This document shows, in pieces, positions 1 to 8,626 of a stretch of DNA of 44,067 nt. The notes under the pieces are model-generated. The model saw only the letters and a program-made list of their open reading frames with translations. It was not told where the DNA came from and searched no databases. Location of the stretch: assembly GCA_041441455.1 (NCBI GenBank), contig JASDTB010000100.1:1-44067 (forward strand), written 5' to 3'. The position numbers and the translations under genes are program-made. The stretch's first letter is position 1; each line of letters opens with the position of its first letter. This stretch comes from JAFIHK01 sp041441455. Lineage in GTDB: Bacteria; Bacteroidota; Bacteroidia; Bacteroidales; UBA932.

Positions 1-2
1 AC

Positions 3-95
3 AGAGCAAAGTGTATAGAAAAAATTAAAGAGATTGGAGTAGAAAAATTCGCATCAGAAATGTCCTATGCTGGAAAGATGACTTATAAACGATAA
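3..95 (+). CDS. C-terminal tail of an unidentified protein (5' end outside window)
   Basis: Frame 3 is open from the window edge and ends at TAA 93-95, giving about 30 residues that finish in GKMTYKR. The other two forward frames hit stops within 30 bases, so this is probably the end of a real gene. The tail is too short and featureless to assign a family. Confidence 0.45.
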   Translation, partial: RAKCIEKIKEIGVEKFASEMSYAGKMTYKR

Positions 96-126
96 AGCTT
101 GATAATTAAGGGAATACTAATCTGAA

Positions 127-339
127 ATGAATAATACTAAAATTAATATCGGCCATATTGGATTATGGGTTAAAAATCTTGAAACGATGAGAGATTTTTA
201 TATTGATATTATGGGCGGCAATTGTGGAGAAAAATATTCTAATCCAAAAAAGGGATTTGAATCATATTTCATCACTTTTGGTAACAATGTAGCTGTAGAG
301 ATAATGACTTCCGAAAGAATTAACCAACAATACAATTGA
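127..339 (+). pseudogene. Truncated VOC/glyoxalase-family protein (N-terminal half only)
   Basis: The 70 residues match the first beta-alpha-beta module of the vicinal oxygen chelate (glyoxalase/bleomycin-resistance) fold. GHIGLWVKNLETMRDFY is the usual opening strand-helix, with a metal-ligand-type His near residue 10. NPKKGFESYF and VEIMT are typical of small lactoylglutathione-lyase-like proteins. Such proteins are normally about 120-130 residues with two modules; this one stops straight after the first. The next 15 bases lead directly into the DUF2007 start, so the second half is deleted, not frameshifted. A functional half-size VOC protein that dimerises is possible but less likely. That it is VOC-derived is fairly certain; that it is broken is inference. 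Confidence 0.6.
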
Positions 340-354
340 AATATGTTATAAGCC

Positions 355-600
355 ATGAAAAATGATGAATTAACAACAGTTGAGATATACTCAGGAACTG
401 TGTTAGAATGTGAAATTTTAAAGTCGATATTAGCAGATGCCGAAATAGAGTGTCTATTTAAAAATTATGTTGGGACTGATTATGGATTTAATTCAGCAAA
501 TTTACAATCTGTAAAAGTGATGGTTATGGAATCCGACCTCCCTATTGCAAAAATTATTGCAGAGGAGTTTAAAAACAATATTTCAGATAAGAAAAAATAG
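355..600 (+). CDS. DUF2007 family protein
   Basis: This 81-residue protein matches the DUF2007 pattern: an N-terminal strand with VEIYSGTVLECEILKSIL, a central variable loop, then VKVMVMESDLPIAKIIAEEF. Members are small cytoplasmic alpha/beta proteins resembling a ferredoxin-like fold and are sometimes called putative signal transducers; no reaction is established. It starts 15 bp after the truncated glyoxalase-like gene and ends 26 bp before the ferredoxin-nitroreductase, so the three are probably cotranscribed. The C-terminus is Lys-rich. Family assignment is confident; function is unknown. Confidence 0.75.
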   Translation: MKNDELTTVEIYSGTVLECEILKSILADAEIECLFKNYVGTDYGFNSANLQSVKVMVMESDLPIAKIIAEEFKNNISDKKK

Positions 601-626
601 TAATTAAATTAAATCAATAGCAATAT

Positions 627-1487
627 ATGTCTCTTTCGATTGGAGTAGTTTCAGAAAAATGTATTCTATGTGGCAAATGTGTAAAAGTATGCCCATCGAT
701 GATATTCGAATTGTCAAAAGATGATAAATCAATTCAAGTTTCTAATATTGACTCTTGTATAAATTGTGGTCATTGTATGGGAGTTTGCCCGTCTGGAGCT
801 GTAGTACATTCTACTTTTCCTCAGGAAAAAGTCCATAAAATAGATTATTCAATCTATCCAACTTCGGAGCAACTGATGATGCTGATCAAATCTCGTAGAT
901 CGAATAGAGCTATGTCTAACGCAGTGATTCCAAAAGAGAGTCTGCAAATGATTCTAGAGGCAGCGCACAGAGCACCTACGGCAAGTAACTCTCAAAAGGT
1001 GTTTTTTAAATTAATTGAAAATCCTGATGATTTAAAATACATTTCAGATTTCACAATTAAGACATTTGAAAAGCTTATTAAGCTTTTGCAAACCCCTATT
1101 TTAAAGTTGATTCTAAAGCGAATAATGCCAGAAGCTTATAAGTATCTTCCAGCATTTAATAGGTTTAAAATAGAGCATGAAAAGGGAAATGATTTAATTA
1201 TAAGAAAGGCGAAGGCTGTTTTATTAATCTATACACCAAAATCCAATCGATTTGGAAAAGAGGACGCAAATCTTGCCTACCAAAATGGATCCCTTATGGC
1301 AGAATCATTAGGTGTTGCCCAGTTTTATTTAGGCTTTGTTTGTTCAGCTTTAAGTCAAGATAAGAAGAGAGTATTCAATAAACGTTTTGGTATCGACGGC
1401 ACAATCCACGCTGCAATGGGGCTAGGCATGCCATTATTTAAATACGAAAACTTTACCGACAGGAACGATATTGGGCCCATCTCTTAA
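627..1487 (+). CDS. Ferredoxin-nitroreductase fusion protein
   Basis: The 286-residue protein has an N-terminal 2[4Fe-4S] ferredoxin domain, with cysteines C12, C15, C18, C22 and C44, C47, C50, C54, each set followed by proline as in bacterial ferredoxins. A nitroreductase domain follows from about residue 85. It opens with IKSRRSNRAMSN and contains AAHRAPTASNSQ, the usual FMN phosphate and ring contacts. This architecture is common in anaerobes and is thought to reduce nitro or quinone-like substrates using electrons passed through the clusters to FMN. The true substrate is unknown. Its 3' end overlaps the convergent minus-strand gene by 35 bp. Confidence 0.85.
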   Translation: MSLSIGVVSEKCILCGKCVKVCPSMIFELSKDDKSIQVSNIDSCINCGHCMGVCPSGAVVHSTFPQEKVHKIDYSIYPTSEQLMMLIKSRRSNRAMSNAVIPKESLQMILEAAHRAPTASNSQKVFFKLIENPDDLKYISDFTIKTFEKLIKLLQTPILKLILKRIMPEAYKYLPAFNRFKIEHEKGNDLIIRKAKAVLLIYTPKSNRFGKEDANLAYQNGSLMAESLGVAQFYLGFVCSALSQDKKRVFNKRFGIDGTIHAAMGLGMPLFKYENFTDRNDIGPIS

Positions 1488-2058
1488 GCCGTACTTTCAT
1501 GCCTGCAGATGGGGCATAACTTATATTTTCAAGTATATCTTCTAGTACGTTTTTTATCCAGTCGACCTTAGTTTCGCACTCGATAAGGATCTCTATTGCC
1601 CATATTTGAACAGCAATTTTAACCTTATCGTTAATAATCCATTCAGTAGAAGTTGATGATATAATCTCAAGCTCTTCTTGAGAATAATTATACTCGTTAT
1701 TTTGAAGAATTAATGCTGTAAGTTTGGCAAAATGACGTTTAGTGCTCTCGTTTTTGATCAAAGGAAACAAAGATGGTATCTTGGGAAGGAATCCTTTAAA
1801 CGTATTTTTATCGTACAAGTAAAGATGTTCACAAATATATGCAGATCTAAATTCAGCCTTTTTATAATCCTCTCTATTGTATTGACTTAAATATTCATAG
1901 TCTAAATTTAATTTATCAGTCGGATACCTTATCAAATCATCAGTGAGCGATAAATGATTCTCAATAGAGTTTGATAACAGAATCCTATCTCTCATTGTGA
2001 TAGCGAAATCTTCGTAAAAATCTGCAATAATAAGGTCTAAAATCTCTCTCTTAGTCAT
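1453..2058 (-). CDS. Hypothetical helical-repeat protein
   Basis: The 201-residue protein is almost entirely predicted amphipathic helix, with no signal peptide or catalytic motif that I can recognise. The pattern of paired helices (for example HFAKLTALILQN, then IAVQIWAIEILIE) suggests an ARM/HEAT-like solenoid. Similar small proteins in Bacteroidales are usually labelled hypothetical, or wrongly adenylosuccinate lyase. The start lies 4 bp after the histidine-kinase stop, so the two are almost certainly cotranscribed and perhaps translationally coupled. The 3' end overlaps the ferredoxin-nitroreductase gene on the other strand by 35 bp. Function unknown. Confidence 0.65.
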   Translation of the reverse strand: MTKREILDLIIADFYEDFAITMRDRILLSNSIENHLSLTDDLIRYPTDKLNLDYEYLSQYNREDYKKAEFRSAYICEHLYLYDKNTFKGFLPKIPSLFPLIKNESTKRHFAKLTALILQNNEYNYSQEELEIISSTSTEWIINDKVKIAVQIWAIEILIECETKVDWIKNVLEDILENISYAPSAGMKVRLKRWAQYRSCR

Positions 2059-2062
2059 TTGT

Positions 2063-5000
2063 TTACTTTGTTGGTTCTGTGTGCACCGGTACGTCCAAAT
2101 AGAATGTACTTCCCTGGTCTGGAGCGGAGTCTAGTCGTATTGCTCCATTTAACAACAAGGCAATCTCTCTGCACAAAGATAGTCCTAAACCAGCTCCTTC
2201 ATATCCTCTGGAATATGAGTCTTCTATTTGATAGAACCTATCGAAAATCTTATCTTGATGCTCTTTTGAAATACCCTTTCCAGTATCTTTTACATAGAAA
2301 GATACAAAGCTCTCCTTATTTTCGAATCCAAGTGTAATTGAACCATTTTCTGTAAACTTAATTGCATTGCTTACAAAATTTGTGAGTACTTGTCTTATTT
2401 TCAAATAGTCAGAAGACAATGAAAAATCATGATAAATTTCAAATACCTCAATTTTTAAATCAATATTTTTATTTTTAGCCTGGATAGAAAAAGTTTTAGA
2501 CAACTCCTCTAACAGAGTGTAAGGTTTAAATGGTTTGGTTACAACATATGTCTCTCCTGACTCTATTTTGCTAATATCCATTATATTATTCAATAACTCT
2601 AGAAGCCTTGTACCACTAGAATTAATTATTGAAGCATACTCAGTAATTGCATCTTTACTTAATTCACTATCAGACAAGATTGAAGCAAAACCTAATATCC
2701 CATTTAGAGGCGTTCTAATTTCATGGCTCATATTTGCTAGAAAGGCACTTTTGACTCGTTCACTCTCTAGCGCTTTTGCTTTAGACTCTATTAGCTCTTT
2801 AATGATTTTTTTATATTCGGTGATATCTTCTTTTACTGCAAGATAGTGAGTTATAGCCCCCTTTTCATTGAAAATTGGAGATATATTAGCAAACTCCCAA
2901 AAATAATTTCCGTTTTTCTTTTTGTTGTGTAACTCCCCTTTCCAAACTTCGCCATTAGATATTTTGTTCCATAATTTTGTATATACATTATCACTTTGGA
3001 ATCCTGATTTAAGCAACTTAGGATTGTTACCTATTGCTTCTGAATATGAATATCCTGTTATATCACAGAATTTTGGATTTACATATTCGATTACTCCTTT
3101 GTTGTCTGTTATCAAAGTACTTACAGGGCTTTGTTCCACTGATGCACTTAGAAGTTGAAGTTGTTTCGCAATTCTCTTTTTTTCAATTGTATTTGCTATT
3201 TGTTGTGCAATAAATTCCAGATTTTCAATCTCTCTATCGGAATATGCATTTTTATCATAGAAGCTTTTAATCACTAGTACCCCCTCTGATTTTCCATTCT
3301 TTCTAAGAGGAATTCCTATCCATGATTTTGGTAAACAAGATACGTCTGCCTCCTCACTATCTTTAATTAGTTTCATGATCTCCTTCAAAGATAATCGGAG
3401 CGTTTTATTATCACCCAGGACAATATTCAGAAGAGATGGTTGGAGTTGAGTATAATATCTGGAACACTCTTTAATTCCAACTTGAGAGTATATTGGTCTT
3501 AACTCATTGTGTTCTTTGTAAAATACCTCAAAATTTGATGCGTCTGTAATTGTATTAAGTTCATTTTGAACAATTGATAAAAATTCTTGTATATCATTAA
3601 ATTCTGTGACAGCAGAGGAGATTCTAAAATGGAGTCTCTTTACGAGCTCATCTCTTTTCTTATCAGTTATATCTCTTCCTGCTGCTACAATCCCAATAAT
3701 ATCCCCATTCTCGTCTTTTAGAGGTGATTTAATAACATCAAGACAAACATAATTACCTCTTACTGTTCCATAAAGTTCATAATGGCGAGTCTCTCCACTT
3801 TCGATTACCTCCTTATCTGTCTCTATAGATGTCTCCCCAAAAGTATACCAGATAGGATTCTCAGGATTTTCCCTCTTTGCTATTGAGGCGTAATAAAGTT
3901 CATTTTTGCCTATTGGATCTATTGTAGAATCAATTAATAATAGGTTTTTGCATAATGACTCATTAGCAAAAGTGAAATTACCATTACTATCCTTTGCCCA
4001 AATCATATCAGAGATATTATCTGCAACCTCTCTAAATAGTGTTTGAAGTCTCTTATTGTCATCGATGCTAGAGTTTAGCGCATCTGCAGATTTTCTTCTT
4101 TCAGTAATATCACGAGTAACTCCTAAAAAGTATTTAAACTCTCCAGTTGATTCAAAAACGGCACTAATCATGATTTCGGTCCAAACAGAATTACCATTCT
4201 TGTGCTTCTGTTCCATCTCAAATGTTTGTGGAAGCGGCTTTTCTCCCGATTTTATGATGCTGGTGTAGTATTCAAACATTCTGATTGCTTCATTAGCAGA
4301 ACATTCTGATAATGTGTCAAAAAATGTCTCTTTCAAGTTCTCTTCTGGAGAAATACCTCGTAGGTAGAATACTGATGGGCTTACGTATAGGTATTTTCCA
4401 TCTAATCCCATTGTCCAAATTACATCTGTTGAATTTTCAGCCAATAGTCGATATTTTTCTTCACTTTCGACAATGATTCGCTCAGATTTTCTTTTATCTG
4501 TAACATCGATATTTATACCTGCAATTCCAATTACTGATGCAGTATCTTTAACAGGAAAAACAAGCTGTTCAAAGACCTTCTCTTCTCCCTTAATCTTATA
4601 ATAGACATCTTCAATTATCGTCTCCCCATTTAAAACTCTCAGATTATTATTTTTCCAGATGTCTCTATCTTTATTATCTTCAAAGATTTGGTTATTTGGT
4701 GTTTTATCTAGAATAGTTCCGAAATGAGCTTTTAGTTTAGAGTTCTCAAAAATTCCAACCATGTTTTTATCACGAGCCCAAAATTCAAATGGCAAGTTTT
4801 CTATGATTGCCCTTAAAAACAGATCCTTTTTATGCAGCTCATATTCAGTGCTTATCTTATCAGTAATATCTTCAAAAATTCCGATACCACCAATAATCTT
4901 CTCCCCTTCATTTAATGGAACAAAAATTCCTTTTATATAAGAAGTTTTATTACCAGTTACAGAAGTATAGTATCCAGAATAATAAGATGTTTGGCCAGTT

Positions 5001-5536
5001 AACGCTCTCTTTACAGAATCGATGATCTCTAGGTTTTTTAGATGTAAAACCATGTTCAATCCAAGCAGTTTCTCCGCAGAAGATCCAACTACCCTGATAA
5101 ACTCTCTGTTGACATCACAAATAGTTCCACTTCCGTCAAAATGAACAATTCCTAAAGGGTTGTATTCGAATATTTTATGATATATTTGCTTGTCGTCTTG
5201 AAGTTTACTTAGAGTAACAGCTATAGTCTTTTCATCCGAAAAGTTAATATTGATTTTGAACCATAATCCAAAATTTTCGGAGTAGAGAATGTTCTCATGA
5301 TGTTCAACTCCATTTGTGGAGTTTGAAAGTGCATTTTGGACAGCTTTACAAATCGATGTACCGAGGATTTTATAATCATGATTTAGTAAATCATCCTCTT
5401 TTTGGTTAACAATTTCCAAAAATGATCTATTTACATGCGAGATTTTATATCCTTTCAGATTATCAATGTCCAATTTTAATAATATGAATCCGGTTTCGCT
5501 GCCGGCCATTACGGAAAGTAGTAAATCGTCACTCAT
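2063..5536 (-). CDS. Multi-PAS/GAF sensor histidine kinase
   Basis: At 1157 residues this is a large sensor kinase. Repeated PAS-like units cover roughly residues 1-110, 118-235, 241-350, 360-480, 500-625 and 795-905, and a GAF-like domain lies at about 630-790. The kinase core follows. The H-box NMSHEIRTPLNG places the phospho-accepting His at residue 938, then come the N-box (NFVSNAIKF), G1 (DTGKGIS) and G2 (GAGLGLSL) of the ATPase domain. No transmembrane segment is obvious, so it is probably cytoplasmic. It has no receiver or DNA-binding domain and no response regulator lies next to it, so its partner is encoded elsewhere. It lies 10 bp downstream of the RmlD-like gene. The sensed signal is unknown. 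Confidence 0.9.
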   Translation of the reverse strand: MSDDLLLSVMAGSETGFILLKLDIDNLKGYKISHVNRSFLEIVNQKEDDLLNHDYKILGTSICKAVQNALSNSTNGVEHHENILYSENFGLWFKININFSDEKTIAVTLSKLQDDKQIYHKIFEYNPLGIVHFDGSGTICDVNREFIRVVGSSAEKLLGLNMVLHLKNLEIIDSVKRALTGQTSYYSGYYTSVTGNKTSYIKGIFVPLNEGEKIIGGIGIFEDITDKISTEYELHKKDLFLRAIIENLPFEFWARDKNMVGIFENSKLKAHFGTILDKTPNNQIFEDNKDRDIWKNNNLRVLNGETIIEDVYYKIKGEEKVFEQLVFPVKDTASVIGIAGINIDVTDKRKSERIIVESEEKYRLLAENSTDVIWTMGLDGKYLYVSPSVFYLRGISPEENLKETFFDTLSECSANEAIRMFEYYTSIIKSGEKPLPQTFEMEQKHKNGNSVWTEIMISAVFESTGEFKYFLGVTRDITERRKSADALNSSIDDNKRLQTLFREVADNISDMIWAKDSNGNFTFANESLCKNLLLIDSTIDPIGKNELYYASIAKRENPENPIWYTFGETSIETDKEVIESGETRHYELYGTVRGNYVCLDVIKSPLKDENGDIIGIVAAGRDITDKKRDELVKRLHFRISSAVTEFNDIQEFLSIVQNELNTITDASNFEVFYKEHNELRPIYSQVGIKECSRYYTQLQPSLLNIVLGDNKTLRLSLKEIMKLIKDSEEADVSCLPKSWIGIPLRKNGKSEGVLVIKSFYDKNAYSDREIENLEFIAQQIANTIEKKRIAKQLQLLSASVEQSPVSTLITDNKGVIEYVNPKFCDITGYSYSEAIGNNPKLLKSGFQSDNVYTKLWNKISNGEVWKGELHNKKKNGNYFWEFANISPIFNEKGAITHYLAVKEDITEYKKIIKELIESKAKALESERVKSAFLANMSHEIRTPLNGILGFASILSDSELSKDAITEYASIINSSGTRLLELLNNIMDISKIESGETYVVTKPFKPYTLLEELSKTFSIQAKNKNIDLKIEVFEIYHDFSLSSDYLKIRQVLTNFVSNAIKFTENGSITLGFENKESFVSFYVKDTGKGISKEHQDKIFDRFYQIEDSYSRGYEGAGLGLSLCREIALLLNGAIRLDSAPDQGSTFYLDVPVHTEPTK

Positions 5537-5546
5537 ATCGTCTATT

Positions 5547-6440
5547 TTAGCCTCTTAAAGATAACAATATTCCTTGAACTAAACTTGTCGGAGAGAAGAA
5601 ATATTCATTTTTTATTTTAGCATTATTGAGAGCAGAGTATGATGGTCGCTTTATTAACTCATTCATCTCTAATGTAGATACCGAATTTATTAAATTAGAG
5701 TCGAGTTTCATAATATCAGCAACTATATAAGCTATCTCAGAAATTGAAACAATGTCATTACCTGATAAATGAAAAATTCCATTTTTATTTGACTCCGCAA
5801 GAGATTCAATGCCTCTAGCAGCATCATCGACAAATAGTGGCGATCTCCATTGATCATTGACTACTGTAATAGGTTGTTTCGAAATTAGTCGATCATACAC
5901 AAGTTGAATAATGTTTCCATGTTGTCCTGTGTATCTTTTTCCATAAACCACAATTACTCTTGCAATTGCAAAATTATTACAAGAGTTTACAATATAGTTT
6001 TCTGCCATCAACTTTGTATGGCCGTAATAATTTACAGGATTAGGGAGGTCATCCTCATTATATGGGCTCCTCTTTTCTCCATCGAAGACGAAATCGGTCG
6101 AGAGTTGAATAAATCTAGATTCAGCCTCATTACATAGATCCGATATATTACAAACTGAGTGAAAATTAACTAAGTCTGCAATCTCCCTGTTCTTATCACA
6201 AAAATCTGGAACCGATATAGCAGCACAATTGATTACAACATCAGGCTTAATTTTTTCAAACAACTCCTTAATTGCCTCAAAATTTGTCATGTCTGCATTA
6301 ATGAAATGATAGCCTTTAGAAGGGAAGATGTCATTTGATAAAGACAGACCGTAAAGTTCATATAACCCTTTACTGGCCATCATTTCAAGCACCCTTCTAC
6401 CTGTGAACCCATTTGCCCCAATAATCAATACTCGCATCAT
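5547..6440 (-). CDS. RmlD-like dTDP-4-dehydrorhamnose reductase family protein
   Basis: The 297-residue protein is a short-chain dehydrogenase/reductase of the extended RmlD type. It has an N-terminal Rossmann motif GANGFTG, then CAAISVPDFCD, STDFVFDGEKRSPYNEDD and YGHTKLMAE, where Y and K form the catalytic YxxxK pair. RmlD reduces dTDP-4-keto-rhamnose to dTDP-L-rhamnose, but no rmlA, rmlB or rmlC is in the window, so the substrate may be another nucleotide sugar. It heads the minus-strand operon with the sensor kinase and a helical hypothetical protein. Two consecutive Met codons open the gene; either could be the start. A -7 promoter element lies about 30 bp upstream. Confidence 0.8.
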   Translation of the reverse strand: MMRVLIIGANGFTGRRVLEMMASKGLYELYGLSLSNDIFPSKGYHFINADMTNFEAIKELFEKIKPDVVINCAAISVPDFCDKNREIADLVNFHSVCNISDLCNEAESRFIQLSTDFVFDGEKRSPYNEDDLPNPVNYYGHTKLMAENYIVNSCNNFAIARVIVVYGKRYTGQHGNIIQLVYDRLISKQPITVVNDQWRSPLFVDDAARGIESLAESNKNGIFHLSGNDIVSISEIAYIVADIMKLDSNLINSVSTLEMNELIKRPSYSALNNAKIKNEYFFSPTSLVQGILLSLRG

Positions 6441-6468
6441 CTATCGCTCGATATATTTTTTCTTTCAA

Positions 6469-6476
6469 CAAAATTA
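6469..6476 (-). promoter_or_regulatory. Bacteroidota -7 promoter element for the RmlD-like operon
   Basis: On the minus strand the bases read TAATTTTG, a match to TAnnTTTG, about 30 bp upstream of the start at 6440. No correctly spaced -33 TTTG is visible, so this is a moderate call. The same 91-bp gap must also hold the pdhA promoter, for which I see no clear element. Confidence 0.4.
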
Positions 6477-6531
6477 ACTCATAAATGTTATCAATATGTG
6501 TTTTTTATTTACTAATTAAAAAATAAAACTA

Positions 6532-7632
6532 ATGATATTCAGCGAATACAATCCAATTGATAAAAAGACATTCCAGGTTATGGACGATGACGGAAAAATC
6601 ATCAACAAGCCATGGATGCCTCAAATTGAAGATGATAAGCTTGTCAAAGCGTACAAAGACATGCTTTTCGCACGTACTGCCGACCTTCAGATTGTCTCTT
6701 ACCAAAGGCAAGGCAGAATCTATACATATCCACCAAACTACGGACAAGAGGCAATCGCAGGCGCAGCCGGAGCCGTAATTAGAGACGAAGACTGGATGGT
6801 GCCAGCATTTAGAGAGATGGGAACAATGCTTGCTAAAGGCGTCACTTTAAAAGAGCTTTTCCTATACTTTATGGGATACGAAGATGGCTCTAAGTTCTCT
6901 GTAGCTAAAAACACACTCCCAATCAGTGTGCCAATTGCTTCTCAGTTAATTCATGCAGCAGGAATTGGATATTCAATCAAGTATAAAAAAGAGGACAAAG
7001 TAGTATTTGCCTTTGTTGGTGACGGAGGAACTTCGGAGGGTGATTTCCATGAAGCTGTAAACTTTGCTGGCGTTTGGAAAGTGCCTGTAATCTTCATCGT
7101 TCAAAATAATCAATACGGAATCTCAACACCAACCAAAATGCAAACTGCATCTGAATCACTTGCAATAAAAGGGATTGCTTATGGTGTTAAGAGTTTAAAA
7201 GTTGATGGAAACGACTATTTTGCGATGTATAAGGCTATCGAAGAGTCAGTTAAAGTCTGCAAAGAGGGCGAAGGCCCAGTATTGATTGAAGCTGTAACTT
7301 ATAGAAAAGGAGCACATACAACATCCGATGACCCAACAAAATATAGAACCAAAGAGGAGGAAGAATCTTGGGAATGCAAAGATCCTTTAAAGAGATTAAA
7401 GACGTATCTAATCGATAAAAAGTTGTGGAGCGACGAAGAGGAGCAAAAAATCATTCCTCAATTCAAAGAAGAGGTAGACAGACAGTTTAAAGATGCCGAA
7501 AATTACGGTCCATATCCAAAAGAGGATGTATTTAAATATTTATACGCCGAGATTCCAGATGATTTGAAGGAGCAAGAGCGCGAATACGACAATTTCCTGA
7601 AATGGAAAGAGACAAAAATTAAAAACAATTAA
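6532..7632 (+). CDS. pdhA: Pyruvate dehydrogenase E1 component, alpha subunit
   Basis: The 366-residue protein carries the thiamine-diphosphate signature GDGGTSEGDFHEAVNFAG followed by NNQYGIST, and the phosphorylation-loop region GAHTTSDDPTKYRT seen in Bacillus-type PdhA. With E1 beta it forms the alpha2beta2 enzyme that decarboxylates pyruvate and transfers the acetyl group to lipoyl-E2. It is the first of five same-strand genes (E1a, E1b, E2, E3, lipoate ligase) with gaps of only 4 to 15 bp, clearly one operon. A branched-chain 2-oxoacid dehydrogenase is the main alternative. The alpha-subunit loop and the dedicated E3 favour pyruvate, but sequence alone cannot settle substrate. Confidence 0.85.
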   Translation: MIFSEYNPIDKKTFQVMDDDGKIINKPWMPQIEDDKLVKAYKDMLFARTADLQIVSYQRQGRIYTYPPNYGQEAIAGAAGAVIRDEDWMVPAFREMGTMLAKGVTLKELFLYFMGYEDGSKFSVAKNTLPISVPIASQLIHAAGIGYSIKYKKEDKVVFAFVGDGGTSEGDFHEAVNFAGVWKVPVIFIVQNNQYGISTPTKMQTASESLAIKGIAYGVKSLKVDGNDYFAMYKAIEESVKVCKEGEGPVLIEAVTYRKGAHTTSDDPTKYRTKEEEESWECKDPLKRLKTYLIDKKLWSDEEEQKIIPQFKEEVDRQFKDAENYGPYPKEDVFKYLYAEIPDDLKEQEREYDNFLKWKETKIKNN

Positions 7633-7644
7633 GACTTTGTAGAG

Positions 7645-8622
7645 ATGAAAATAATGAATATGGTCAATGCAATTAATGATGCATTGGATATAAAATTGGC
7701 AGAAGATAAAAGTGTCATTGTTTACGGAGAGGATGTCGGTGTTGAAGGAGGAGTATTCAGGGTAACTGAAGGACTGCATCAAAAATATGGCGCTGACAGA
7801 GTTTTTGACTCTCCTCTAGCAGAGTCTGGAATTGTAGGAACCGCAATTGGTATGTCAGTAGCTGGATTAAGACCTGTTGTAGAGATGCAGTTTTGTGGAT
7901 TTATCTACCCTGCATTTAACCAAATAATTAGTCACGCATCGAGGATGCGTAATCGCTCTCGCGGACAACACGAAACCCCGATGGTAATTAGAATGCCTTA
8001 TGGTGGCGGTATTAACGCGTTAGAACATCATAGCGAAAGTATGGAGGCAATCTTTGGCCACATTCCAGGATTAAAAGTAGTTGTCCCATCTACTCCTCAC
8101 GATGCAAAAGGAATGTTAATTTCTGCAATTGAGAGTAATGATACAATTCTATTCATGGAGCCAAAAAGAATCTACAGAGCAATTAAACAAGAGGTTGCAG
8201 AAGGCAAATTCACAATTCCATTAGGAAAAGCGAATGTGTTGACCCAAGGAACAGATGTGACAGTAGTTGCTTATGGGGCAATGGTCAGAGAGGTGCAAAA
8301 AGCAATTGTTATGGCTAAAGAGGCAGGAATCAGTGTAGAATTAATAGACCTAAGATCTATCTATCCTATAGATAAGGAGACAATTGTCAAATCTGTGAAA
8401 AAAACAGGTAGAATAATTACCGTAACTGAAGGTCCTCGCACTTATGGTGTAGGCTCAGAAATCAGTCAAATTGCTCTAGAAGAGGCCTTTTTACACTTAG
8501 AAGCGCCGCCAGCAAGAGTCTCTGCATTTGATGTTATTGTTCCACTTCCTCGAGGAGAACATCACTATATGCAAGATCAGTATAAGATATTCCATCAAAT
8601 AGAAAAAACAGTAAAATATTGA
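7645..8622 (+). CDS. pdhB: Pyruvate dehydrogenase E1 component, beta subunit
   Basis: The 325-residue protein matches 2-oxoacid dehydrogenase E1 beta from end to end. It has the N-terminal VIVYGEDVGVEGGVFRVTEG, FDSPLAESGIVGTAIGMS, and the C-terminal transketolase domain with IDLRSIYPIDKETI and VTEGPRTYGVGSEI. It pairs with the alpha subunit encoded 12 bp upstream to complete the thiamine-diphosphate active sites. It ends 4 bp before the E2 start. Length is standard for the family and no key region is missing. Confidence 0.88.
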   Translation: MKIMNMVNAINDALDIKLAEDKSVIVYGEDVGVEGGVFRVTEGLHQKYGADRVFDSPLAESGIVGTAIGMSVAGLRPVVEMQFCGFIYPAFNQIISHASRMRNRSRGQHETPMVIRMPYGGGINALEHHSESMEAIFGHIPGLKVVVPSTPHDAKGMLISAIESNDTILFMEPKRIYRAIKQEVAEGKFTIPLGKANVLTQGTDVTVVAYGAMVREVQKAIVMAKEAGISVELIDLRSIYPIDKETIVKSVKKTGRIITVTEGPRTYGVGSEISQIALEEAFLHLEAPPARVSAFDVIVPLPRGEHHYMQDQYKIFHQIEKTVKY

Positions 8623-8626
8623 TATT

